DNA of 64,000 nucleotides from Agapetus fuscipes. Its lineage: Eukaryota > Arthropoda > Insecta > Trichoptera > Glossosomatidae. Below are positions 1-9,828 of the stretch, one piece after another. Below the pieces are notes generated by a model. It did not search any database, had not been told where the DNA came from, and saw only the letters and a list, made by a program, of their open reading frames with translations. Position 1 is the first letter of the stretch. Every line of letters starts with the position of its first letter. The stretch lies in assembly GCA_951799405.1 (NCBI GenBank), contig OX637332.1, positions 19,473,001 to 19,537,000 of the forward strand, read 5' to 3'. Made by a program: the position numbers and the translations under genes.

Positions 1-158
1 TTATGTTCATTTGAGATTGGGGTTTTTATATTGTAAGTCCACATGCAGCATGTGTAAGCGCGAAATTATGCATGTCTGCTTGTGGGAATGCATTTAATAT
101 GAATCTCAAATGATACATATCTTTGCAGCTTAGATTTAGCTTAGATTTAGATTAGATA
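1..158 (+). repeat. Repeat A, partial copy cut by window edge
   Basis: The window opens inside a Repeat A copy. The 3' part is present: the stretch around ttatgttcatttgagattgg, the 'gtaagcgcgaa' block, 'tgcttgtgggaatgcattta', then a TTAGAT-type short-repeat tail. Repeat A is defined here by comparing about 40 copies in the window; its class is inferred, not known. Confidence 0.85.
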
Positions 159-960
159 CAAAAATATGCATACGATTAGAAGCATATAAACATTGCAGGT
201 AGCCAAATATGTGTACTAATATATAGTAAATATAGAAGTTATTCAACAAATTTTTAAAACGTATCAATGCTTTATATAAACTTGTGTTTTTTACCCTTAT
301 TGAATTCTCGAGTTTTTTTATTTCATTTCCAAGAAATTACATTATTCTTCAGAAAATAGCAAATCTGTAATTAATCACCCACTTTGCGTATTATCTCAAT
401 TTAATGTTTCTTAATAACATGAGTTATATTATAAATTATGGTTTTTAAAGATATTTTACCCACAAATAAAATATGTGATATTAATGTTAAACTGTATGTA
501 CCTACTCATTAAACGGCTCAAGCTTTCTTTAGCCAACCAGTAAGCAATCTTCAGGATCTGAAGCGAAATATGAAATGTGAAGCTGAAAGATTTTAAGCGA
601 TGTGGAGATCGTTTAAGTCCCTCAACAATAAAATCTGTCTCCTTTGTCGAACCGTCGGCTGAGCTCTTGTATTTGTCGTTGCCTAGCAACCAAAGATGTG
701 CAATGGACTCTTAGCAACGAGTAAACGAAATGGCGCGCCAATTGATACAAAGTACATTCTGGGAAAAGCCCATTTGTAATTAAAGTCTTCAAGTGTAATA
801 AAAGTGCAATGATGCCGATCTTCCAAATCCAATCTTGAAAAAAATATTCGTTTTATTGTGAATTGAGATTACTTTTTCCAAGGATATTTTTTTACCGTAA
901 TATTTTTTTATAAACTTACGACTTTTTGTTTCCAACATATGATACACTGGACTCCAAGTA
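159..960. other. AT-rich stretch, no gene recognised
   Basis: I see no coding region with recognisable motifs, no splice-bounded ORF and no clear repeat here. The 73-77 codon open frames lack convincing features. Confidence 0.5.
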
Positions 961-1080
961 AGGTGGCTGGACGACATCAAAAGAACTGCAGGCAGAGGAT
1001 GGCTAAACACAGCAGCCGATAGACAAGAATGGAGAAGATTGGAGGAGGCCTACGTCCAAGAGTGCACTAAGAAAGGCTAA
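961..1080 (+). pseudogene. LINE reverse transcriptase C-terminal fragment
   Basis: The frame starting at 961 reads RWLDDIKRTAGRGW, then ADRQEWRRLEEAYVQE, and stops at 1080. A W-x-DD-I-x-x-x-AGRGW...W..LEEA ending is characteristic of the extreme C-terminus of endonuclease/RT polyproteins of non-LTR retrotransposons. Only about 40 residues remain, as expected for a severely 5'-truncated insertion. Family assignment beyond non-LTR is uncertain. Confidence 0.7.
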
Positions 1081-1365
1081 GGAAGAAGATACACTGGTGT
1101 AACACACAGAAAAAAATGGTAATTAGAGATCATCTAGCAATGTCTTTTTTTGTGGACTAATGCACTTTTTAAACAATATCTCTTTTTTTATTGCTAATAT
1201 TAAAAAAAAAATATTACATTTTATCTCTGCTGCAAATTTTCAAAATCTTGAGAATTTTCCGTTTTTCATTAACTCCTCGTAATTTTTTATATCTCCTTGG
1301 GCTTCATAATTTTTCATTTTTCCTTTTATAATAGTTATAATACTTATAATATAATATTACTAAGA

Positions 1366-1480
1366 TTTATTTGGTGGGCGCTGTTTTAGTGTATATCACA
1401 CCGCAAGAGCCCTTTGCGAAATTGGTCGCCGCTGTAAAACAGCGCCAATTCTCAGCAAGACTCAGTTGCTGTAAGGCTAA
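1366..1480 (-). repeat. SINE-B 3' part (reverse)
   Basis: Reverse-oriented tail of SINE-B: 'ggtgggcgctgttttagtgt', 'cacaccgcaagagccct', 'gcgccaattctcagcaagac', corresponding to the last half of the full copy at 56628-56923. The tRNA-like head is absent. Confidence 0.75.
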
Positions 1481-1975
1481 CCTCTTTGTTTTTTCTATTT
1501 GCTTTGCTATGTGATCTGCTATCTGATTCCTTTCTTTTTTTAATTTCCTCAGTTATAAAACTTAATGTTAATGTTACTAATTTCTGCGCATGATTTATTT
1601 ACTTTTCTTCCATATATTTTCCATTAACATCGAAACATTATGTTGCGGTGAAGGTTATTTTCCCTGTACTCCATGTTGAATAAATGCTTATTGGAAAAAT
1701 AATAAAATCAACAAATTTTCCGATGATTTTTTAATCTTAATTTTGTTCTCACTTAGTAGGTAAGGGTAAGGAAGAGACTATTTAAAATAAAAAATAAAAA
1801 TAAAATCGATTTTCTCTCGTACCAAAATATGTGCATTTTACAAATACCTTTTTTCATTGTTTTAATTAAAAAATAAAAATTCATTAAAATATAAAATTAT
1901 ATATTATTAATTAATAATTTAAATACCTTCTTCTGTATCGCAAGACAAAAATAGACTGCTGAATTGCACTCCTCT

Positions 1976-2133
1976 TCAAAAATCTATTTTAAGAAAACGA
2001 AGCGTTATAAGGTAAAAAAAAAGTAGCTCTATCATTTTCCGCATTTTAAACATCAACGGCAAAGCACAATGAAAAAGTTCAAGTAATTTCCCAACTCTTG
2101 GGCAAGAGGTAATATCTGCGCAGTGCAATATGG
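1976..2133 (-). CDS. Candidate exon 2 of small secreted peptide
   Basis: Read on the - strand, a long pyrimidine tract ending 'tttttttatttcag' is followed by an open frame from 2133 to a stop at 1976-1978. Joining it to the exon at 2349-2298 across a 164-bp GTAAGT...CAG intron keeps the frame, since a phase-1 G joins CC to give GCC. The combined product is 69 residues: signal-like MRKKTGIRCCLLLFIIF, then AILHCADITSCPRVGK, LLELFHCALPLMFKMRK and a hydrophobic C-terminus. No homologue is recognised. The last ~18 residues are unusually apolar, so the exon may really end earlier at an unseen donor. Function unknown; secretion is inferred from the N-terminus only. Confidence 0.35.
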
Positions 2134-2297
2134 CTGAAATAAAAAAAACAAAAGGCAACTAAGCTGCATTAATGCAACTTCATTCAGCAAGTGGAACCTA
2201 CTTATTTTTAATTATAAGCGTGTAAGGTTTTTGATCGAAAAAATTATACCAAAAACTTCAAAAAGCTCCAATCCTAAAAATAAATAGAATCACTTAC

Positions 2298-2349
2298 CAA
2301 AGATGATAAACAGCAACAAGCAGCAGCGGATGCCCGTTTTCTTCCTCAT
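2298..2349 (-). CDS. Candidate exon 1, signal peptide
   Basis: The ATG lies at 2349-2347 with A at -3 (gaaaagATG). The frame encodes a basic n-region (MRKKTGIR) followed by CCLLLFIIF and ends at a consensus donor (G|GTAAGTG) at 2297. Exon length is 52 nt, phase 1, a layout often seen for signal-peptide exons and also found in the protease homologue at 39388. A plausible acceptor in matching phase lies 164 bp downstream at 2133. Short upstream ORFs occur in the predicted 5'UTR, which is a point against efficient translation. Confidence 0.4.
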
Positions 2350-2585
2350 CTTTTCGCACTTAGTCACTTCACAAAGTAGCTAAGAATTTTCTACTCATAT
2401 AAGTTCATTGTTCAAAGTTTTTATTATAATTAAAGTAGAAAGTTTGGCACAAAACAAAAGTGTCTACAGATTTTAAGGCATTGTCTTTATTGTTTCGATT
2501 TCATTCACAAACATAAAGTCTATTCAAACTTTCAGTTATTTTTAAAAGTTTGCATAGAAGGGGCGAGATACAGCAGCCTAAAGCA

Positions 2586-2623
2586 CACGACCATTCAAGT
2601 CGAAAGCTACTGCCGGACTGAAC
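2586..2623 (-). promoter_or_regulatory. Inr plus DPE core promoter
   Basis: On the - strand TTCAGTCC gives an initiator TCAGTC with A+1 at 2619. GGTCGTG then starts exactly at +28 (2592-2586), matching the arthropod DPE (RGWYVT / RGWCGTG). The surrounding 2570-2700 is locally GC- and CpG-rich compared with its flanks. It lies 270 bp upstream of the candidate signal-peptide exon on the same strand. No TATA box is needed for this promoter class. Transcription itself is inferred. Confidence 0.5.
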
Positions 2624-2699
2624 TTGTTCGTAGAGTTTGTGTTGTTTGGCGCACGCGCCCCTCTACGCGGCGTAGCGCCCCCAAGCAGCCGTAGAAAGA

Positions 2700-3430
2700 G
2701 TTTTGTATGTAGGTACTAAAAAGGTCTTTGACGCTACGTTGAGTGACTACCTACTTCAGAACAGATTAGAGAAACTACAAAAGGTTGCTTTATCATTTGA
2801 AATTCAGGGAATTTCTTTACTCCTATATTTTTTCGCGCCTCTTTTCTTTGCTTTCTTCTCCATAATATGTCTCCTACTCTTTCAGTTTTTCCTCTTCGCG
2901 GAGCATTTACATTAATGGGAACTCTCTACGGTTCATTTTGGCAGCAATTATACTTTTCGGTTTATTTTCGTAAATTTGCAAGGAAATGTATGGAAAATCC
3001 ACCTGGATATGTCGTATATCCACCGTATTTATGATGGTTTCTCAGGGACAGCACTTAATTACAACTTTTAAAATCATTGTTTAATTCTACTGATTTGTAA
3101 ATTTGTTAATAAAATAATCTGTTTCTTTTTTTAATTAAATGTAGTTCTATAAAATTACCGCTGAAATATTTCATAAATTACATAAATGTAGATGCTTAAT
3201 TTTGTTTAGCCACAGGCGCGACTTTAGGTTTACTTTTTACTGTGCGACTATATTTATACAAACGTTTTTTTTCGTTAACAAATAAATTCCTTTTTTTATT
3301 CTCTATTATTTTAATGATACTTGTAATTCATATAATTTATACAACCACGGATTTTTTTGTATAGTTCTTGAATATTTCTTTTTAAAGTTCTGTTGTTTTT
3401 CGTACTTAAATGTTGTTAATTATTTATATT
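2700..3430. other. No gene recognised
   Basis: AT-rich sequence with homopolymer runs. The 70-codon frame at 2703 shows no recognisable domain. Confidence 0.5.
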
Positions 3431-3574
3431 CCTTGACTTAATGTATGGCATGAGGCTGACCACCCATACTTTAAAAAATGCTTCACTTTGCCAATGTCGC
3501 CCCTGTTACAGGAAAGGTCAAAGTTGCAGGGTTAATGTTCATGTGAGGTTTGGATTTTAATGCATGCATACGTA
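3431..3574 (+). repeat. Repeat A, 5' part (split by mariner)
   Basis: Starts 'ccttgactta', then 'tgaggctgaccacccatact' and 'cactttgccaatgtcgcccc'. It is interrupted after a TA at 3573-3574 by the mariner and resumes at 4838 with 'catacatgcagcatttgcaa'. The copy is clearly older than the mariner. Confidence 0.85.
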
Positions 3575-4837
3575 GTAGGTCCCAAAGTTCTGTCACAAAT
3601 GAATATAATGATAAAAAACAAAAGTACCAATTAGTTTTTAATAAATTGTGTACCAATTTAAAGAAAATTTAATAAAAAAATAAAAATATTCAAAATGACC
3701 TCCCTTGTTTTGAATTCAGGCCCTTAATCGGCGCGGCCAGTCGACTATCGCAGCACGCACCATTTTCATGTTTATTTTAGTGACTGCTTTTCCTAAAGAT
3801 GACTTCAGGCTCTCCAAATTATTATGGGGTTTATCACAGACCTTCTCTTCTAAGCCTTTTCAAATTTTATAGTCCAAAGGATTAAGGTCCGGACTGGAGG
3901 AAGGCCTATATTCGTGTCTTATAAAGTCGATTTCTTGACGGTCAAACCAGGCTTGAGTGGTATTGGCTTTGTGTGCTGGCGCAGAATCCTTCTGGAACAC
4001 AAAATGATGTCCTGAAAATAGTGTGTTGGGCAGATCTTTGACAAACTTATCCAAAACCACCGTCTCTTGGTACACTTTCGCACTAATTTTGGCACCTTTT
4101 TCACAAAAATTAACCTCAGTTGGCCCGTAATTAAACCAGACAATCACTGATGATGGATGATGCCCATGTTGTACTCACGGAACACTTTTTCTGCTTCTTC
4201 AGAGCTCCTAGTGTACACTCTATCATTTTGTTTATTGTACTTCTCTTCAATATCGAAAATCTTTTCGTCTGTAAAGAGGATATCACGGTGTCGATTTTTC
4301 GTGTACCGCTTTAACAACTTCTGGGATCTTTTATGCCTCATTGTTTTTAGACGGGCATTAAGTAAATGCCCACTCTTTTTTTTGTATGCTCGTAGACTAA
4401 TATCTTCGTTTAAAACCTTTTTGACGGCTTTTCTACTGACACCTATCTGCAAAGCCATCAACTTCGGTTTATGGACAGGATTTCTTGCTATGCACGCATT
4501 AATCGCTTTAATCACTGCTGGTATCCGTACGGAGCGAGGCCGACCAATTATTTTCTTGTCCTCAACACTGGAGACTTCATTGTACTTATCAATAGTACGG
4601 TGCACAAACCTAAGCGTTATGTTTTAAAATTTTGAGCAACTTTAAATTGGTACTGGCGAGTGCCCACAGCGGTGCAATGCTTTCAATGTCCACTCCATCG
4701 TGAAAAATTGCAGCGAATGACTGTTTTTTGTTTTAAAATAATTGTTAGACATTTAAAAATGGAATTCAACAAAATGTTCTAAAAATTATGTTCTAAATTT
4801 AAAAATAATGTGCCAGTGACAGAACTTGAGGACCGAC
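3575..4837 (-). mobile_element. maT-type (D,D37D) mariner element
   Basis: A 1263-bp element bounded by imperfect inverted repeats (left gtaggtcccaaagttctgtc; the right end, reversed, gtcggtcctcaagttctgtc) and a TA on each side at 3573-3574 and 4838-4839, the mariner/Tc1 target duplication. It carries a broken transposase on the - strand. It sits inside a Repeat A copy whose halves flank it. TIR identity is only partial, so the copy is not recent. Confidence 0.9.
3860..4605 (-). pseudogene. Mariner transposase, frameshifted
   Basis: Two overlapping - strand frames (4605-4144 and 4147-3860) form one protein broken near 4145. The N-terminal part has a helix-turn-helix-like region (KPKLMALQIGVSRKAVKKV) and the first catalytic Asp in LFTDEKIF. 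The second part has FQKDSAPAHKA (second Asp) and SSSPDLNPLDYKI (third Asp). I count 37 residues between the second and third Asp, the D,D37D spacing of the maT clade rather than D,D34D of classic mariners. Sequence 5' of 4605 is degenerate with stops, so no intact start remains. Non-functional. Confidence 0.85.
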
Positions 4838-4925
4838 TACATACATGCAGCATTTGCAAGTGCGAACTTATATCTGTCTGTTCGTGATCATGAATTTAAT
4901 ATAAACTTTAATTTTCAAATTAAAT
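4838..4925 (+). repeat. Repeat A, 3' part (split by mariner)
   Basis: Continuation of the copy begun at 3431: 'catttgcaagtgcgaactta', 'tctgtctgttcgtgatcatg', 'aatttaatataaa'. It is diverged and has lost the terminal tail. Confidence 0.75.
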
Positions 4926-5680
4926 TTGAAACTTGAAGGTCGAAAGTATTTGAAACAAATTAAGCCAATTATTGTGAAAATAAAACTACGTTTTAGAAAA
5001 ACTATTTTTATTTTTAATTAAAAATGAATTTTCACTGTGTGAATGCACAAACCCTAAAAGCTTAAACTTTAATTATGAATATATATTAGCAACTTATAGT
5101 ATAGATTATTGATACAACAAAGTTGTGTTTTTTCCATAATTACGAAAGAAATGTGGGGTCGTATATATCATGTACATACTCGCGTTTTTTTATGTACACA
5201 AGACAACATGGCACGTCTGATAATTTTCCATTTATTTCACCTTTCAATCACTTCGGCTGTTTTCTTTTATTATTTCACTTTAACGCTTTTCTGCCTATCT
5301 CAAATACACATTCATTCTTATTGCACGGACTATTACTTTTTAATATTGGTAAAAAAAACTTGTTTGCCGTTTGATAAGAAAAAAAAGCTTTTCAGATCAA
5401 TACATGTATAGCCATCACCTTATCTATAATATATAATCTAGGTTGCAAAGATATATAAACATTTAATCAGAATTTTAAATTCTATTTTTTATGGTTTGTG
5501 TATTAGCAGTGTGAAAATTTATATGATCAACATTATCGAAAACGTTTGATAAATTAAATTAATATAATTGTTAAAATCAAATAGTGTAAAATTGGAATTC
5601 TTAAAAGTTCTATAAAGTCTAACTTGTTTACACTTGACTTAAAATGTACTTTGTTGTGTATGTATAAATAAAATTACTTA
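4926..5680. other. No gene recognised
   Basis: AT-rich. Two overlapping ~100-codon frames on the + strand are aromatic-rich low-complexity translations with no domain. A short 'ttcactgtgtgaatgcacaa' motif resembles one near 57080. Confidence 0.45.
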
Positions 5681-5923
5681 CTAGTTGGTATGAAGCTGAC
5701 CATCCATGATGTAGAAAATGGTTCACTTTGCCAATGTCACCCCTGTTTCAAGGAAGGACGGCAAGAGTTGCAGGGTGTATGTCCATTTGAGATTTGAATT
5801 TTTATATTGTAGGTTCACATGCGGCTTGTGCAAGCGTGAACTTTAACGTGTCTGCTTCTGAGAATGCATATAATGTGAATCCCCAATGTTGCATATCTTT
5901 GGGACTTAGATTAGATTAGATGA
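5681..5923 (+). repeat. Repeat A copy
   Basis: Near full-length copy with a variant 5' start (aaattacttactagttggta) shared with the copy at 26436. It ends in TTAGATTAGATTAGA, directly at the target duplication of the hAT-like MITE. Confidence 0.9.
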
Positions 5924-5931
5924 CGCCTATG

Positions 5932-6663
5932 TAGGGAATGCAATCTCGATTTAGCGAGATCTCGATCTGTCGAGATCTCGCCTCATTTTTCGAGATCAAT
6001 CTCGAAGCATAAAATGACGAGATCTCGACCGAGATTGACGAGATCGAGCGGCAGAAGTCGGCGATGCATGACACGTGCTTTCTGCGCGCGAGCGATTCGC
6101 TGACTGATGAAGGAAAGGACGGATCGCATACGCAAACTATCCCGATTATTCTCGAGTATTTACGCTGTTGGTCAAGCGGGAGAGAAAATAATAAGTGATA
6201 TAGTTTTGACTAGAGTAAGTGAGCGGAGGATATTCGAGTGCGTGCAGGTCCCTGTTGTTTAACATTTTTTTTAATTGTGCAGTTACTGTCATGGTGTGCT
6301 AAAAATACGTGTTTTTATGGGTTAATTGAATGAAATCTTGTATTATTTTGTTACGCAAGACGTTAATTCAATACTTGTAATATGTCAAAAAACAATAAAA
6401 GTGAACTAAACGTGGGGTTTAATAGTTCGTTGCCAGTATGGAAATATTAAAAAAAAAGCGGTGAATAATTTGACAGCCCAGTGCAAGTTATGAAAAGCTA
6501 TTTTTATATTCGCATCATAATCACAACTAAGCAGTATCAATCATGGTTCAGGTACCTTATTGAAACAATACTTTTCGAAATCCATTCAAGATCTCGCCGA
6601 GATCGAATTTCTGATCCCTCGAGATCTCGACTTGGCGATGTCGTCTCGAGATTGCATTCCCTA
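5932..6663. mobile_element. Non-autonomous hAT-like element (732 bp)
   Basis: Terminal inverted repeats TAGGGAATGCAATCTCGA are flanked by a perfect 8-bp target duplication CGCCTATG at 5924-5931 and 6664-6671. An 8-bp duplication with TAGGG ends is diagnostic of hAT elements. The subterminal regions hold many copies of the palindrome CGAGATCTCG and half-sites (5950-6050 and 6585-6650), likely transposase-binding arrays. No transposase is encoded; the 113-codon frame at 6481 has no recognised domain. Confidence 0.9.
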
Positions 6664-6692
6664 CGCCTATGCGTGTCACCCGCAGTTGAAAG

Positions 6693-6724
6693 GTTAATTA
6701 AATGCTGCATGCCCACAAACATAC
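6693..6724 (-). repeat. Repeat A fragment left of snapback MITE
   Basis: The stretch 'attaaatgctgcatgcccac aaacatac', read across the spaces, matches the reverse-oriented Repeat A. The copy appears to continue at 7419 after the snapback MITE. Confidence 0.55.
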
Positions 6725-7418
6725 GGCGTGTTATAAAGCTAAATCTGCCGTTTTTGTTTCTTACACTTTATGGTCTAAGCAAAATAGCTACAGTAATGAA
6801 AAAAATCAAAAATGTTTTTTAATTTTTTATCTTAATTATAAAGCTTGAACAAAATTTATAACTTAAGAATTGCCACCAGAAAAATAAATAAAATAAAACT
6901 CGTTTTTTTACATTTTTAGATTTTTTTCGTGTGTGCTGTTTTTTGGATTTTTTTTTTGCTTTTTAATTACAGAACTATACATTGTTTAGGTTCCGTACTT
7001 AACATACATTTTTTTTACAATGTCAATAGTTTTTGAGTAAATATGGAAAAACTGAAACTACTAAATTAATTAAATTTTAATTAAATCAAAGAACACAGTT
7101 TTTCCATATTTACTCAAAAACTCTTGACATTATAAAAAAAATGTTAAGTACGGAACCTAAACAATGTATATTTCTGTAATTAAAAAGCAAAAAAAAAAAA
7201 ATACAGCACACATGAAAAAAAAGCTAAAATGTAAAAAAAACGCGTTTTTTTAAATATTTTTTTGTGGTGGCAATTCTTAAGTTATATATTTTGTTCAAGC
7301 TGTATAATTAAGATAAAAAATTAATTTACATGCTTGATTTTTTTCATTACTGTAACTATTTTGCTAAGACGATAAAGTGTAAGAAACAAAAATGGCAGAT
7401 TTAGCTTTATAACACGCC
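6725..7418. mobile_element. Snapback (foldback) MITE, copy 1
   Basis: The whole 694 bp is one long inverted repeat. The left arm starts ggcgtgttataaagctaaat and the right arm ends with its complement at 7418. Internal blocks such as 'ttccatatttactcaaaaac' and 'aagtacggaacctaaacaat' also pair across a centre near 7057. No coding capacity. A homologous copy is at 25491-26153. It sits inside a reverse Repeat A copy. Confidence 0.88.
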
Positions 7419-7690
7419 TTAAATCACGCTTACAAATACTGCATGTGTACTTACAAATTTAAATCCAAACATTAAATGAACATAAGCCCTACAACTTTTG
7501 TCGACTTTCACTAAAACAGGGGTGACATTACAATACAATACAATTCTAAATTTATATAGCGCCTTTTCATGATTTTAAATCATTCCAAAGGCGCCTGTTC
7601 AAAAGAGAGTGCGAAGAGGTGGGTCTTTAATCCCCTTCTATTTGGCAAAGTGAACCATTTTTTACAGTATTCGTGGTTAGTCTCATAGTA
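7419..7690 (-). repeat. Repeat A copy with LINE insertion
   Basis: Reverse Repeat A ('cgcttacaaatactgcatgt', 'aacaggggtgacatt') is interrupted at 7530-7641 and resumes with 'ggcaaagtgaaccatttttt' to about 7690. Confidence 0.8.
7530..7641 (-). pseudogene. LINE 3' fragment (CR1/L2-like)
   Basis: Read on the - strand it ends a coding frame with NRRGLKTHLFALSF, matching the FKGALKTHLYKKSY end of the LINE at 46538, followed by ~60 bp and a short-repeat tail of TTGTA units. A severely 5'-truncated LINE inserted in Repeat A. Confidence 0.65.
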
Positions 7691-7724
7691 TGTAAGTATA
7701 ATTGAGAGTATTTCAGACGTGCGA

Positions 7725-7997
7725 TGTTTTTTTATTGTGCTTGAATCCTGTATTATATTACTCCAGACCGTCGTCGTTCGCTTACATTTTTGATTTTCAA
7801 AATTAATGCCATCACAGCAGAGAAAATACATTCCTGATCAATGGAAAATTAATTTTTGTAAATATGCTGCAATGCTGCGAGCTTTCGCGTTTGTGTTTAA
7901 AAATGTATGAAAACTTCTTTCAACAAACCTGTTTCTTCATACTGAAAATGTATGGAAATAAATTGACATCTAGCGGCAAAACGTGAAAGTTTTTTTT
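7725..7997 (+). repeat. Dispersed repeat E, copy 1
   Basis: Shares blocks 'tattatattactccag', 'gattttcaaaattaatgcc', 'ggaaataaattgacatctag' and 'cggcaaaa' with 59094-59315 in the same orientation. Class unknown; no ORF of note. Confidence 0.75.
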
Positions 7998-8064
7998 ATA
8001 TTTTCTTTTATTTCATGCAAATTAAAAAAAAAAATACACAAACTGAAAATGGATTTAAATCTGT

Positions 8065-9810
8065 AATTTAAGTTGCAAAGATATAAAACATTTGAGATTC
8101 ATATTACATGCACTCTTACAAGCAGACATGTATAAGTTCGCGCTTACATATGCTGCATGTGTACTTACAACATGACAACCCATTCCAGATGAACATAAGC
8201 CCTGCAACTCTTGCCAACCTTCCCTGAAACAAAGGTGAAATTTGCAAATTAAACCATTTTTTTAAGTATGGTGGTCAGCCTCATACCAACCTATAAGTCA
8301 ACGAAATTATTTTGTGTATTTCCTTACATAATCTTAGTTTCAAAGATACATCCCATTTGAGATTCATATTAAATGCATTCCCACACGCAGACAGGTACAA
8401 GTTCGCGCTTACAAATGGCCCATGTGGACTTACAACATACAAACCTAATCTCAAATGAACATAAGCCCAGCAGCTCTTGCCGACTTTTCCTCAAACAGAG
8501 ATAAAATTTGTATGATGAACCATTGCTTACAGTATGGGTGGTCAGCCACAACCATTTTAGATTCATATTAAATGCATTCCCACGAGCAGACAGGTATAAG
8601 TTCGCGCTTACAAATGCCCCATGTGGACTCTCAAAATAAAAAAAACTAATCTCAAATGAACATAAGCCCTGCAACTCTTGCCGACTTTTCCTCAAAAAGA
8701 GATAAAATTTGTAAGTTGAACCATTGCTTACAGTATGGGTGGTCAGCCACATACTAACCTTTTAGACAAGGAAATTATTTTGTTTAGTTCAATAATCTAA
8801 GTTGCAAAGATACAAAACATTTGAGATTCATATTAAATGCATTCCCACAAGCAGACAGGTATAAGTTCGCGCTTACAAATGCCCCATGTGGACTCTCAAA
8901 ATAAAAGAAACTAATCTCAAATGAACATAAGCCCCGCAACTCTTGCCGACTTTTCCTCAAACAGAGATAAAATTTGCATGGTGAACCATTGCTTACAGTA
9001 TGGGTGGTCAGCCACATACTAACCTATTAGTCATGGAAATTATTTTGTTTAGTTCTATAATCTAAGTTGCAAAGATACATACCACTTGAGATTCATATTA
9101 AATGCATTCCCACAAGCAGACAGGTATAAGTTCGCGCTTACAAATGCCCCATGTGGACTTATAACATAAAAACCTAATCTCAAATGAACATAAGCTCTGC
9201 AACTCTTGCCGACTTTTCCTCACACAGAGATAAAATTTGCACTCCTTGACTGATAGGTTGGTATGCGACTGACCACCCATAGGTACTGTAAAAAATGGTT
9301 CACTTTGCCAATGTCACCCCTGCTTCAGGGAAGTTCGGCAAGAGTTGCAGGGCTTATGTTCATTTGAGATTGGGTTTTTTATATTGTAGGTCCACATGCA
9401 ACATGTGTAAGCGCGAAATTATGCATGTCTGCTTATGGAAATGCATTTAATATGAATCTCAAATGATACATATCTTTGCAGCTTAGATTTAGATTTAGAA
9501 TTAGATTTAGATGGTGAACCATTACTTACAGTATGGGTGGTCAGCCACATACTAACCTATAAGTCAAGGAAATTATTTTGTTTAGTTCTATAATCTAAGT
9601 TGCAATGATACATATATACCATTTGAGATTCATATTAAATGCATTCCCACAAGCAGACAGGTAAAAATTCGCGCTTACAAATGGCCCATGTGGACTTACA
9701 ACATAAAAACCCATTCTCTAATGAACATAAGCCCTGCAACTCTTGCCAACCTCCCCTGAAACACAGCTGAAATCTGCAAAGTGAACCATTTTTTAAAGTA
9801 TGGGTGGTCG
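8065..9810 (-). repeat. Head-to-tail array of Repeat A
   Basis: Six reverse-oriented copies follow each other: 8065-8304, 8331-8549, 8550-8771, 8793-9037, 9057-9570 (split) and 9591-9810. Most junctions carry the same linker, 'aaattattttgtttagttc' then 'ataatctaagttgc'. Four units share a derived block (cagacaggtataagttcgcg, cccatgtggact), so they amplified from one another. The last unit is cut at 'gggtggtcg' (9810). A forward copy at 9242-9511 is inserted in the fifth unit. Confidence 0.9.
9242..9511 (+). repeat. Repeat A copy nested in the array
   Basis: Complete forward copy from 'ctccttgactgataggttgg' to a TTTAGATTTAGA tail. It splits a reverse unit between 'gataaaatttgca' and 'ggtgaaccattacttacag', so it inserted after the array formed and independently of it. 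Confidence 0.9.
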
Positions 9811-9828
9811 ATTTTCTTTTTCAAAGGC

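Noticed and set aside
4157..4627. 156-residue + strand frame
   Set aside because: Antisense shadow of the mariner transposase; the - strand has the DDD motifs.
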